A DNA stretch of 64,000 nucleotides from Candidatus Fredericiella danica (GTDB lineage Bacteria; Chloroflexota; Anaerolineae; Caldilineales; Caldilineaceae): positions 186,001-250,000 of the forward strand of contig JADJPH010000002.1 of NCBI GenBank assembly GCA_016713335.1, read 5' to 3'. This document shows positions 42,800-53,900 of the stretch, in pieces (the first letter of the stretch is position 1; each line of letters begins with the position of its first letter). The position numbers were made by a program, and so were the translations under genes. Under the pieces are notes generated by a model. The model did no database searches. It saw nothing but the letters and a program-made list of their open reading frames with translations, and was not told the DNA's origin.

Positions 42800-42871
42800 T
42801 ATTGTCATATGGCGAAATGAGCCAAGGCGACCAGCCGGTGTCGTGGGTGCAGATTGAACGGAGTGCTGCGC

Positions 42872-43888
42872 CTACCAAACCGGATCTTCAGTGTCGAGTG
42901 CGAGAATGGCCTCAATGGCGGTCAATTCATCCGCCGAAAAATTGAGATTTGCCAGGGCGCCGACGTTATCTTCAATTTGGCTGACTTTGCTGGCGCCAAC
43001 CAGCGCCGAGCTCATTTGTGGGTGACGAAGCACCCAGGCGATCGCCATTTGCGCCAGTGACTGCCCCCGCTCCAGGGCGATCGCATTGAGGCGATTCACC
43101 ATGGATAGGCGCGATTCGCTGACTTGTTCGCGCTGGAGGAACCCGTGTGACTTCGCCGCGCGCGAGTCCTTGGGCACGCCGCGCAGATACTTGTTTGTCA
43201 GCAAGCCTTGCGCCAGCGGTGAAAACGCAATAATGCCGATCCCTTGCTCATCGCAGGCGGAAATCAGACCCTGTTCCTCGATCCAGCGGTTGAAGATATT
43301 GAAGGCGGGTTGATGGGTCAGAATTGGCGTACCCAATTCGCGCATAATGCGCGCCGCTTCGCGTGTTTGCGCAGCCGAATAGGTCGAGATGCCGGCGTAG
43401 AGCGCGCGGCCGGAACGCACGGCATAATCGAGTGCCATCATCGTTTCATCGAGTGGCGTATTCGGGTCCGGGCGATGGCTATAGAAAATATCGACGTAGG
43501 GGATCCCCATCCGTTTCAAGCTTTGGTCGAGGCTCGCAATCAGGTATTTGCGCGAACCCCACTCGCCATACGGCCCGGGCCACATATAGTAGCCCGCCTT
43601 GGTAGAGATGATCAGTTCGTCGCGATAGGGGGCGAGATCCTGCGCCATGATCTTGCCGAAGGTCTCTTCTGCCGAGCCTGGGGGTGGTCCGTAGTTATTG
43701 GCCAAATCGAAGTGCGTGATCCCCAGGTCAAAGGCGCGCAGCACCATCTCGCGCGCATTGGTCTGCGTGTCCACCCCACCAAAATTGTGCCATAGTCCGA
43801 GCGAGATTGCGGGCAATAGCAGCCCACTTCGGCCAGTTCGCCGGTAGGTCATCTGCATGTAGCGTTGCTTGGCAGCTTGGTACGGCAT
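42872..43888 (-). CDS. Aldo/keto reductase (YghZ-type)
   Basis: This NADPH-dependent TIM-barrel reductase resembles YghZ (L-glyceraldehyde-3-phosphate reductase). The catalytic residues are visible: Asp and Tyr in HFDLANNYG, Lys in ISTKAGYY, His in FYSHRPDP. The C-terminal NADPH site contains ALVGASKVSQIEDNV. The ATG at 43888 is preferred over a long upstream extension that has no homology. Intact, about 338 residues. Confidence 0.9.
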   Translation of the reverse strand: MPYQAAKQRYMQMTYRRTGRSGLLLPAISLGLWHNFGGVDTQTNAREMVLRAFDLGITHFDLANNYGPPPGSAEETFGKIMAQDLAPYRDELIISTKAGYYMWPGPYGEWGSRKYLIASLDQSLKRMGIPYVDIFYSHRPDPNTPLDETMMALDYAVRSGRALYAGISTYSAAQTREAARIMRELGTPILTHQPAFNIFNRWIEEQGLISACDEQGIGIIAFSPLAQGLLTNKYLRGVPKDSRAAKSHGFLQREQVSESRLSMVNRLNAIALERGQSLAQMAIAWVLRHPQMSSALVGASKVSQIEDNVGALANLNFSADELTAIEAILALDTEDPVW

Positions 43889-43925
43889 GACGCACAATCT
43901 CCTATGCTTAATAATGGAGGTAGAA

Positions 43926-43947
43926 TCGCGGCAATTACAAGCCGCGA
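43926..43947 (-). terminator. Inverted repeat after the L,D-transpeptidase gene
   Basis: TCGCGGC (43926–43932) / GCCGCGA (43941–43947) with an 8-nt loop lies about 30 bp after the transpeptidase stop and before the reductase start. It is followed on the minus strand by TTCTACC, so it is only weakly terminator-like. Confidence 0.4.
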
Positions 43948-43977
43948 AAGACGTAAAGTGATCGTAAGGATTACCGT

Positions 43978-44830
43978 TTACTGATAGACGACAACGAGTG
44001 CGCCGGGCTGTTTTGCGTCCAGAACATGCCATTTTGAATCGTCAAACTGGGGGTCGGTCCACTCATAGAGCCATTTTGCATCTTCAGTTCGCATATTGAC
44101 GCAGCCGTGGCTCATGGGCGTGCCGAAGTTGTTATGCCAGTAGGCGGCGTGGAAAGAGTAATCTTGATAAAAATACTGGACCCATTGCACGCCGGGCAGA
44201 TTGTAGTAGTCGCCGGCAGCGCGGCTGCCACCCTCCATGGTTTGTGACGGCACTTTGGCCCAGATGCGAAAGACCCCGGTGACCGTCGGCGTGCGCGCTT
44301 TTCCTGAAGAAATCCAGAAGTCTTTGACCAGTTTATTGCCTTCCCAGGCCCACACGCGCTGGTGGTCGAGGTCGACGGAGATCCACTTGCCCTCAGGTGG
44401 AAGGACCGGATACTCAGGATAACCATCATCGCGGAGCGGCAGGCCGGCGAAAAGCTCGGCAAAGGAGGGGGGGGGGACGATCACTTTCACGCCCGGCTTG
44501 ATGGCGGCAGCATCAAGGAAATGATTGAGTTCGATCGTGCGACGGAGGAAGTGCCGTAAGTTGCTGCGATTGCCGCAAGACTTTCGCCAGGTTGGACGGT
44601 ATGGACGTAGTAGCTACCCGATTGGGATCGCTGAGTTGGTTTGTGCGCAGCAGGGCATTGACGGAGACGTCATGTTGTTTTGCAATGGCGGCCAGCGTCT
44701 CGCCGGGTGCGACCACATGGACTTTACCCTGGGCCTGTGCGTGGGCATAGCTGCCCAGCGTGGCGAGCCAGGCGGTGGCGGCAAGCGCGAATACTAGCAG
44801 GCGGTGGCGCGCCTGTGCTGATCGGGACAC
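43978..44830 (-). CDS. Secreted L,D-transpeptidase with LysM domains, frameshifted
   Basis: L,D-transpeptidases crosslink peptidoglycan or attach proteins to it. The GTG at 44830 with AGGAG upstream gives a signal peptide (LLVFALAATAWLATLGSYAHA). One LysM follows (HVVAPGETLAAIAKQHDVS), and a second can be read in another frame (YYVHTVQPGESLAAIAATYG). The YkuD domain lies at 44490–43978 with the active-site SHGCVNM. At least one indel falls near 44500–44600. Confidence 0.88.
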
Positions 44831-45087
44831 GAGTCTGCTCCTACGCAAAGATGGTGCTTTCGTGGTTGGGCAGGATGCATGGATCCGTGCCGTTTGATTC
44901 TAGCAATTAATCTATCAAAGACTTTGGTATGAGTCAACACGAATCGACAGAATTGTATGGATTGCTGAGTACTGGCGCCTTTGGGAATGCGAAGTGGAGT
45001 GGGTGTGGCGCCAGCGGCGGGAGTAGGTCGGTCTGAGTGGTGAATTTCGTGTAGTAATGTAAAGGGGGAGGGGCTAGCTTGTTGGGG

Positions 45088-47311
45088 CTAGTCGCCCTTT
45101 GCCTGTTCCTGCTGTTCGAACAACTGGACGCGAATGACGTCGCGCAGCATGCGCAGATTGAACGGTTTGCGTAGATAGGCATTGGCGCCGGCATTGAGAC
45201 AGCGTTCACGGTCTCCGGGCATGGCGAGGGCGGTAAGTGCGACGACTGGGATCGTTGCCACGGCACAGTCGTGGTGGGCGCGGAGTCGTTGAGTGGCTTC
45301 CAGTCCGTCCATCTGCGGCATTTGGATATCCATCAGGATCAGGTCTGGGTGAGTCGCTTCCGCCTGGCGGAGCGCTGCTTCGCCGTGTTCGGCGCGTATG
45401 ACCGAGCAGCCTGTCAATTCGAGGTATTCAGTAATGATTGCGGCGCTGGCCGGGCTGTCCTCGGCGAGTAGGACCACAGGTGTGCGCCCAAGCACGTCAG
45501 TGAGCGGACGCTCGTCCACCGCTGCGACGGCCATGGTGGCCTGGATCGTCTCGTTTTGCTCCTCTAGGATGACGGGCGACCACGGCAATGTCGCCACAAA
45601 ACGGCTACCGAGGTCAGGGCTGCTTTCCACTGCGACTCCCCCGCCGTGCATTTCGGCCATCCGTCGCACCAGGGCCAGCCCCAGCCCGGTGCCGCCGTGG
45701 CGACGCGCCAATCTGCTGTCCAGTTGTGTGAAGGGTTGGAAGAGGCGTGGCATATCGGTCTCGCTGATGCCAATCCCCGTATCCCAAACTGCGAAGGCAA
45801 TTGATTCGGTTGCGGCATCACCGCTGATGTCGAGTCCGACTTCCCCTCCAGCAGGGGTGAATTTGACGGCGTTGTCAAGGAGGTTGACGAGTACCTGGAT
45901 CAGGCGCCGCCGATCCCCGGTGATCGACATGCCCTGCGGTGACTGAGTCACAGTCAGTTGGATGTCTTTCTGCTTGGCTTGCTCGCTTACTAGTTGCAGA
46001 CTTGCCTCGGCGATTTCGGCGACGGCTACGGTTGTCCGCTCGAGCACCAATCGACCCGCCTCGATCTTTGAGAGGTCGAGCACGTCGTTGATCAACTGGA
46101 GCAGGTGTTCCCCGCTTGTGTGGATGGTCTGGATTGATTTGAGTTGCTTCTCTGTAAGGGGTCCTTGCAGCCCGGTTTCGAGTAGTTCCGTCAACCCGAG
46201 GACACTTGTCAACGGTGTGCGTAGTTCATGGCTCATCGTGGCAAGAAACTCATCCTTTGCCTTTGAGGCTTGGGATAGCGCCTGATTTGTCATCTGCAGT
46301 TCGCGGGTGCGGGCTTCAACACGTCGTTCGAGTTCTTCATTCATCTCGCGCAGGTGCTTTTCCGCAAACCGTCGCGGTGACATCGCGAGCAACGACGGCG
46401 ACACCAATGATGGCGTCGTTGGCATCGATGATTGGGCTGTGCGCAACTTCGAAGGTTCTGGGTTCCGCGGAATGGCTGGCGGACATCGTCTCTTCAGTGA
46501 AGGAAGCGCCTCCAAGTGCACGCGCCAGTTGCGTACTTGCGATGGCGCGATCATGCTCATTGGTTATGTACTGGAGTGCGTTGTGTCGGACTGCGATCGT
46601 GGCGCCGTAGATCTGCGCCATCGATGACGCGTGCGCTTGATTGAAACTTGTATAGCGATAGTCGCGATCAACTGAATAGATGCTGGCGTCGGAACTCTCG
46701 ATAATGCCCTGGAGGATAGAGTACTGCTGCTGGATCTGTGCGTTGGAATCGGCCAACTCTTCATTTGATCGCCGCAGATTGTGCGCAAAGATCCACGAAA
46801 TCAGCGCCAGCAGGAAGAAAACGACCAGGGCCAACAGGTTTGGCAAGAGGCCAGTCTGTCTCCCGATCACCATGAGGACGACGCAACTCAGGCCTGCAAA
46901 CAAAAAGCTGGCCCAAGGCCGTAGCAACACGCTGGCAGCGAGAATTGGGATGGCAAAGGTGATCAGGCTGCGCCCATGCGCGACCTCAATTGGGTCATCC
47001 GCGATTGCCGCCCCGATTGTCATCAGGACGAGGAAGACGGTGCTAGCGGCATCGACGGAAAGCCAGCGGGCAAGTGCGTAGATACCGACGGTGAAGACAA
47101 ACACCGCCGCCGTTGCCCAGTAGAGTGAGGCTAGATCCTGCTCGCTGCGATTTGGCGTTGCCCGCATCAGAAAGAGCAGGATCAGTAGAATTGCCGTAGC
47201 TGCCAGCGCAGTGCCGGCAAGCAATACATAGAGGATACGTCGCCGGCGTTCGATATCACTGATATTGACCGACGTGATATGCGGTTTTGGGGTTACGGAT
47301 AAAGATCGCAT
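45088..47311 (-). CDS. Hybrid sensor histidine kinase with a C-terminal receiver domain, one frameshift
   Basis: About six N-terminal membrane helices (residues ~25–180) are followed by a PAS domain (SILQGIIESSDASIYSVD), then after a break near 46375 a coiled coil and HisKA with the phospho-His in FLATMSHELRTPL. The HATPase domain has N box LVNLLDNAVKF, DTGIGI and HGGTGLGLALV. The REC domain has the phospho-acceptor Asp in LILMDIQMPQMDG. It is a phosphorelay kinase without an adjacent regulator. The ligand is unknown. It is divergent from the first GH-A cell-wall gene. Confidence 0.9.
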
Positions 47312-47516
47312 AGTGTTCGTTTGGTGTGGTGCAAGGGTGTACAATGGCCACACGATGATGGGTCGCGAACACTCATTAGAATATCACAGAATCCGGTCTT
47401 CGCGCGTGAGGTTTGTGTTTGCGTGCGGCGATTTGCCAGCCGTGGAAACGCAGATCGAATGCTGGCGTGACCGGGCATGAGGGGAACTCCACGCACTTCG
47501 ACGGAATTAACCACTC

Positions 47517-47526
47517 GTGCTATTAT
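47517..47526 (+). promoter_or_regulatory. Extended −10 element before the first GH-A gene
   Basis: GTGC plus TATTAT (47521–47526), with TTCGAC 18 bp upstream as a possible −35, lies about 57 bp before the ATG at 47583. Confidence 0.45.
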
Positions 47527-47582
47527 CTTGACCATCTTGCAGTCGACCATTTCGCACAACACAGATCCGGAGGAAGCAACCC

Positions 47583-50403
47583 ATGCCGCGCCCTCTCTTC
47601 GATTCACCCTATATCTTTGGCCTGCATGATCCGGGCGGCGAGGGGATCATGGCGGAGGCCGGACGTCGTGGCTGGATCGTGTTTACCGAAGCGGTCGGTA
47701 CGAACCCGAACGATTTTTCCGGCCGGGATTACACGCCCTGGGCAAACCAGGACTTCGGCATCATCTGCAGAATCAATAACGGGTATGGCGCAGTTGTCAC
47801 GATCCCTGACTCTAGCCAATATGCCGACTTTGCCCGGCGCGTCGGCAATTTCGTGGCTGCCAGCCGCGGCTGCAAAATTTGGGTCATTGGCAATGAGATG
47901 AATTTTAGCCAGGAGTGGCCACTGAAGCCTGGTGTAACGGCTTCGGCAGTGGCAAGTGTTTATGAGTCATTCGAAAAAGGACCCGAGGCAGATCCGTTTG
48001 GACGCAGCAGCCCGGACCGCTTCAGCGCACTTCATCACTCGACGCAAGAGAGCGCGGGCGCAGCGAACACAAAGGCGGACGCCCGCACGTCTGCTTTTGA
48101 GATGATTACGCCTGAATTGTACGCACGCTGTTTTCGACTGTGCCGCAATGCCATCAAGACCACGCCAGGGCACGGTGACGATCAAGTGGTCACTGGGGCG
48201 GTGGCGCCCTGGAATGATCAGGCGAAATATGCGACGAACCCGAACGGCGACTGGGTGAAGTATCTGCAGGATATGCTCACGCTCATCGGCGCAGGCGGAC
48301 TGGATGGCATTGCCCTTCACACCTACACGCATGGAAGCGAACCGGCGTTGATCACCAGCACCGCCACCATGAATGCACCGTTTCAAAACCGGTACTACAA
48401 CTTCCTGACCTATCAGAATTTTATGGCGGCGATCCCACCCGAGCTGCGCAAACTGCCGGTCTATGTCACCGAGACCGATCAGGATGTCGCCTGGCTGGAT
48501 GCAAATAATGGCTGGGTGCAGGCGGCTTATGCCGAGATTGACCGGTGGAACAGGACAGCGGGCAACCAGCAGATTCGTGCGCTGGTGCTCTATCGCTGGC
48601 CGCCGCTTGATAAGTGGTTTATTGAGGGCAAGCAAGGTGTCATTGCCATGTTCCGCGAGGCCCTGCGCAATGACTATCAGTGGAAGCCGCCGTTGCCCGC
48701 GCCGGCGAATTGGAAAGCAGGTGATGTTGTCCGCGCTTTGGATGCACTCAGGCTGCGCGAATCTCCGGGGGGGCCATCGATTACATCGGTGCCGCTTGGC
48801 ACTGAGTTGACGATATTGAGCAGTACCTATCAGGTACGCGCCCGGCGGGCTTCCTTATTGGTATCTGCGGCGCAAACTGGCAACCGGTGTTCAGGATGGG
48901 TGGGCCGCTCAGTACACGGTTGGAGGGACGGTGCTCCTGGAATTAGTGCCTCCGCCGAATCCGTTGCCATTCGGCCCAGGGGATCAAGTCCAGACCCAAA
49001 CGATTGTGCGCATGCGCAAGACGCCGGGCACGACCAATAAGCCGGCCAGCGACGTAGTTATTGACGTGCCTGCAGGTATGGTGTTGACGGTAACCGCAGG
49101 TCCAACCAATGCCGACCAGATGCGTTGGTGGCTCAACTCCGGCACGGTCGGCGCCGCCAATGTCACTGGGTGGCAGGCCGAGGCGCTGCCCGACGGGACA
49201 AAACTGCTGGCGAAGTACGAGCCACCAACTTTGCCACCGGGGATCATCCTTCCCCCGACGTTCGAAAAGGGTGACCGTTTCAAAACGACGACGATCGTGC
49301 GCTTACGGCAGACACCGGGCGCGACGAATAAGCCGCCGAGTGACGTGATCCAGGAGACGCCGGCTGGCGCCGAAGGGAAGATCGTCGAGGGGCCGCAACG
49401 GGTAGAAGATCTTACCTGGTGGCGCGTCAACGTACCATCACAGGGTGGTCAGATGGTCACCGGTTGGATGGCGGAGGCATTGGCCGACGGCACAACCCTC
49501 ATGGCGAAATTGTCCGACGGTGGCAAAACCATCTTTGAACCCGGCGATCTGGCTGTTGTCAGCGATTTTGCGAACATCCGCCAGACGCCTGGCACCACAA
49601 ACAAGCCTGCGGACGACGTCATCGGCATGTTTTCCCCCGAGGCAGTTGTGACGATTCTGGATGGCCCGCAAGTGAAGGATGACATCACCTGGTGGCGCGT
49701 CGGTGGCATCACGTCGACGGGAACTGAAGGACCGCGGCCACGTGGCGCAGGAGGCGCCGGGCAAGGTTCGCCTGCTGGACCATGCCGAAAAACTGCCTGG
49801 CACGGACATCCCGAACCAGGAACGCAATGTCTATCTTGCCGCGCCATTTGATGGCGGGTACGGAATCGCTCAACTCTGGGGCGAGAATCCGCCTATTACG
49901 CGCAGTTCAACTACGATGGCGTGGCGCTCTTGGGACACAACGGCATTGACTTCCTGACGCCGACTGGCACGCTACTCTATGCCGTGGATGGCGGTGAGGT
50001 GGCAAAGGCTGGCTATGAGGCCGGCGGTTTTGGCAACTATGTCCTACTCCGGCATCCGTGGGGTGAATCCATCTATGGGCATCTGGATAGTGTCGGCGTC
50101 ACCGAGGGGCAGGCGGTCGGGCGAGGGCAGTATCTGGGTAAATCTGGCGCCACGGGCGGTGCGACGGGGCCACACCTGCATTTCGCACTTCGGGTGAACC
50201 CCTACGTGCGTGGCGACGGTTGGGGCGGTTTTACGGACCCGCTGCCCTATTTGCCGCCGGATTCGTTTGTCCTGCCGGGATATGTGCTCGATCCGCCGGC
50301 TGCACCGGCCATCGCGCCGGCATTTGCCGCACCAAAGGAAATGAGCGTGACGCGCGATCAACCCTCAAGTATGGGTGATACGGCTGGTGAGGAGCGGCCC
50401 TAG
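47583..50403 (+). CDS. GH-A-like barrel, SH3-like repeats and M23 peptidase: cell-wall hydrolase, at least three frameshifts
   Basis: The ATG at 47583 has GGAGGA upstream. Residues about 1–370 form a clan GH-A-type barrel with the acid/base Glu in IGNEMN and the nucleophile Glu in VYVTETDQD. Four SH3-like repeats follow; three carry RTPG/RQTPG-x-TNKP at about 49020, 49310 and 49570. The C-terminus is an M23 peptidase with HNGID, YGHLD and HLHF, so all zinc ligands are present. Frame breaks lie near 48840, 49730 and 49890. No signal peptide is seen. It is probably a peptidoglycan hydrolase, but glycan specificity is unknown. Confidence 0.85.
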
Positions 50404-50727
50404 CTACCGGTCAGCGCAACTACAGTGTAGGACTTTGAAGGGGTACGCACCGCAGCTCACTGAATCTGTTGGCGCAATTTGGATTGCGCACTGGTCGCCA
50501 CTTTCCATGCGCAAGTCGAAGGCTGCCCCTACCCGCGACGGACACCACTCGCCATCAATGATGGTGAAAATTCCCTCTGCAGGCGGGTACACAGGGCGTT
50601 CCTGTGTGTCATCGGTCACTGACGCCGGATTGGCGCACGCCTGCATGCCAGGTCCAATATAGTAGTGAACCCCCGACACACGATGTTGGCCGTCAAACAA
50701 CTCACCCTGGCCGATTGGATTGCACAT
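50404..50727 (-). CDS. Small cysteine-containing hypothetical protein (107 aa)
   Basis: An ATG at 50727 has a strong GGGAGG five bases upstream. The product has seven Cys residues (CNPIGQ, ACANP, WCPSR, QCAIQ, SCGAY, HCSC) and no signal peptide or membrane helix. I recognise no family. It is opposite to, and fills the space between, the two large GH-A genes. Confidence 0.55.
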   Translation of the reverse strand: MCNPIGQGELFDGQHRVSGVHYYIGPGMQACANPASVTDDTQERPVYPPAEGIFTIIDGEWCPSRVGAAFDLRMESGDQCAIQIAPTDSVSCGAYPFKVLHCSCADR

Positions 50728-50800
50728 GAACCCTCCCGCAATGTTGGTTGCTTGCCAATTTACTACGATACACCTACCGGTGATTCACCGCAATGGTATA

Positions 50801-50830
50801 AAGCTTACAAAATTGCCATGAAGCTTACAC
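50801..50830. repeat. Direct repeat AAGCTTACA with 20-bp period
   Basis: AAGCTTACAAAAT (50801–50813) and AAGCTTACACAAT (50821–50833) repeat with a 20-bp period, about two helical turns, in the spacer between the small Cys-containing gene and the second GH-A gene. Possible regulator site. Confidence 0.45.
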
Positions 50831-50941
50831 AATGCGGCGGCGATCACGCTTTCGTGCAGGCGTGCCGGGGAACACGGATGGCGCACCCCTTCGTGCCATA
50901 AAACTGACAGCCAGTCGCGTGAACTGAAGTTCGAATCGCGC

Positions 50942-50962
50942 ACGTGTGCTATAATGACACGT
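50942..50962 (+). promoter_or_regulatory. Extended −10 promoter inside an inverted repeat
   Basis: TGTGC plus TATAAT (50950–50955) lies 35 bp before the ATG of the second GH-A gene. The −10 is framed by ACGTGT (50942–50947) and ACACGT (50957–50962), a perfect 6-bp inverted repeat with a 9-bp spacer, so a repressor could cover the promoter. Confidence 0.6.
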
Positions 50963-50989
50963 CAGGATGATTACCGACGTAAGGATGCT

Positions 50990-53900
50990 ATGGCGCGCCC
51001 GCTGATCGATTCTCCTTTTATTTTTGGTATCCACGAACCGGGCGGCGAACACCATATGCTGGCCGCCGGTCGCCCCGGCTGGATTCTATTTACCGAGACC
51101 CTTGGTCACGACCCGGAGGACTTTTCCGGCGTCGACTACACCGCGTACGCCGATCAGGGTCTGGGTATCATCAGCCGGCTGAATCATGGCTATGAGCCTG
51201 ATGGCACAGTGCCGCATAGCAGCCAGTATGAGTTGTTTGCGCGCCGGGTCGGGAATTTCGTTGCGACCAGCCGCGGCTGCAAAACCTGGGTCATCGGCAA
51301 CGAAATGAACTATGCGATTGAGCGACCCGGCGTGAAAATCGACTGGACCCGTCACCATTCGCTGCGCGATGGGCCGTCTGAAGCAGCCGATCCATTGCGG
51401 CGCGGGCTGGCAGTGCGTTTTACGGCGCTGCCCGATCACTCCAAAGAGATTAGAACAACCCGGGGTGCCATGGTTAGCCCGGGCGAAGTGATCACGCCCG
51501 AACTCTATGCCCGTGCCTTCAAGCTTTGTCGCGAAGCGATTCACCGTGTCCGTGGTCACGAAGACGACCTCGTGCTGATCGGCGCCGTTGCGCCATGGAA
51601 TACGCAGACCATCTATCCTGGCAACCCGAATGGTGACTGGGTTCAGTACTTCCAGGATCTGCTGACTCTGGTGGGTCCGGATGGCTGCGATGGGTTCACT
51701 GTGCATGCCTACACTCAAGGCAGTGACCCAGGGCTGATCAGCAGCCCAGCGAAATTAGCGGCGCCTTTCCAGATGCGGCATCGGAATTCCGGGCCTATAC
51801 CGACTTCATGCTTGCGGTGCCTCAGGCGATGCGGCATCTACCCGCATTCCTCACCGAGGTGGGCCAGGCTCAACCCTGGTCTGATCAGAATGCCGGCTGG
51901 ATTCAGGCGATGTACACCGAGGTTGAAGCCTGGAACGCCCAAACTGGCGCGCAGCAGATACGTGCTGCGATTCTCTATCGTTGGCCGCGGCTGGACAAGT
52001 GGTACATCGCCGGAAAAGAGGGGGTCGAGGCTGATTTCCAGGAGGCGCTCGAACGCGACTATCGGTGGCGTGGCGCCGAGCCTGCGCCCGTGTTGATGGA
52101 AGAGGCGCCAACGCCGCAGCCACCGGTGGAGACCGCGCCCGTGTCGCCGCCTGCTGCAGGACGCCGGCGACGGCAAAAACGGAGCAGCAGCACCCGTATC
52201 TGATCGAGTGGGGTGATGATCGGTTTCCGGAGCGGCTTTCCGCCGGACGGGTGGTGATCGCTGAAGTCACGCTGAAGAATGCCGACGTCAAGACCTGGAG
52301 CCCAACCGGTGGCAACCCGGTGCGTCTGGGCTATCACTACTATCGCAACCGCCGTTCACTACCTGTCACTCCGGCGAAAGACCTGCGCACGGACCTGCCT
52401 GGAGACGTCGCACCGGGCGATTCTGTGACGCTGTCGGCGCAGATTGCGCTGCCGGACGATCCCGGAAACTATACGCTGGAACTTGACCTCGTCCAGGAGG
52501 GAATCACTTGGTTCAAGGAGCAGGGATCGCCCGTGCGCACGCGCTGGTTGACGGTCGAGGCGCCACAGGATGGCGGCGCCAGCCAGCGCGACGGGGGTAT
52601 CCAACTCCCGGTGCGGTTGTTCACCGATATCGCCAATCGCCTCCCGCATAGTGGTGCCCCCTATGCACGCCGGAATCTGAATCAGGTCAAATACATCGTC
52701 GTCAACCATACCGGCGCCAATCCCAATGTCAGCCTGGATCGGATTGCCAAAGCCCATATTCAGCGTGGGTATCCGGGAATCGCCTATGATTTTGTCGTCG
52801 ATGCCTCGGGGCAAATCTTGAAAGTGAAGGAGATGGAGCAGGTGGCGCAGCCTGACCAGTCATGGTCAGAGCAGGGGGTCAACATCTGTCTTGCCGGCAA
52901 CTTTAATCAGTTATCGCCGCCGCTGCCGCAATTGGATGCAGCCGGACGGCTTTGCGCCTGGCTTGCCCAGAACCTGGGGATGACCGCCGAGAATATCGTG
53001 GGCATGGGTGAACTGACCCGCTCGGAGAGTCCTGGTGAGACCTTTTACAAGGGGTCAAAGTGGAAGGAGGTGCTGTCGCGACAGGTTCAACTCCATCTTG
53101 CCGCGCTTGGCATGGGTGCAATCGACTCGGGCCGTTCGCAGGAATTGGATGCCCAACTCACGGCGCTCCGCCTGGTGAATGTTGATTTGGAGGCGAGCGT
53201 CAAGCGCGCCAACGAAGATGTCGATGAACTGCGGCGGCGCATTGCGGCGTATGAACTGCAGATCTCTGAACTCAGGCGACAACTTGAGGCGCAGACGGTG
53301 GTTGCAGAGGGCGGCATGCGCATGCATGTTGTGATCAACCAACTGCCAAGGGATGCCCGTCGCTATGTTGCGCGCACCGAACACGCGGTCGCCAACGTTG
53401 TGGTCAGCCATACAGGCGCACCAGTCAGCATGCAGTTGGAAGAGATCGCCCATCTGCACCGGCATGACTGGCCCGGAATCCTCTATGACTTTGTCGTTAG
53501 CGCCGCCGGCGATGTTTACCAGACGCAGCCACTTGATCAAGTGGTCGATACCTCGGAACCTTACATTCGTAATTCAATCAGTATTGCCTTTGCCGGCGAT
53601 TTCACGCAAGGGCGGTTGCCGACTCCGGAGCAGCTTGCGGCCGGTGGCCGGCTGCTGAACTGGATTTTTGAGCGTTTCCCGCATTTGGGGGTTGATGACG
53701 TACACGGTCTCTCCGATTTCATTGCAACCGCTTCGCCGGGTGAGCAATGGGAGAGTGGCGTCAATTGGCGACAAATGCTGCTGGTGGCTTCGGGCAGAAT
53801 GCCTATCGGGTCCGACCCGGAAGTGGAACGTGCATTACGCGGCCAGATCGATACGCTCAACCGCGAGGTGCAGACAGCCGTGGCCGAGCGTGATGCGCTG

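Noticed and set aside
49019..49620. DNA-level repeats in the first GH-A gene, considered as a CRISPR or tandem repeat array.
   Set aside because: They are three diverged coding repeats (TPG-x-TNKP) spaced 262–290 bp, explained by duplicated SH3-like protein domains.
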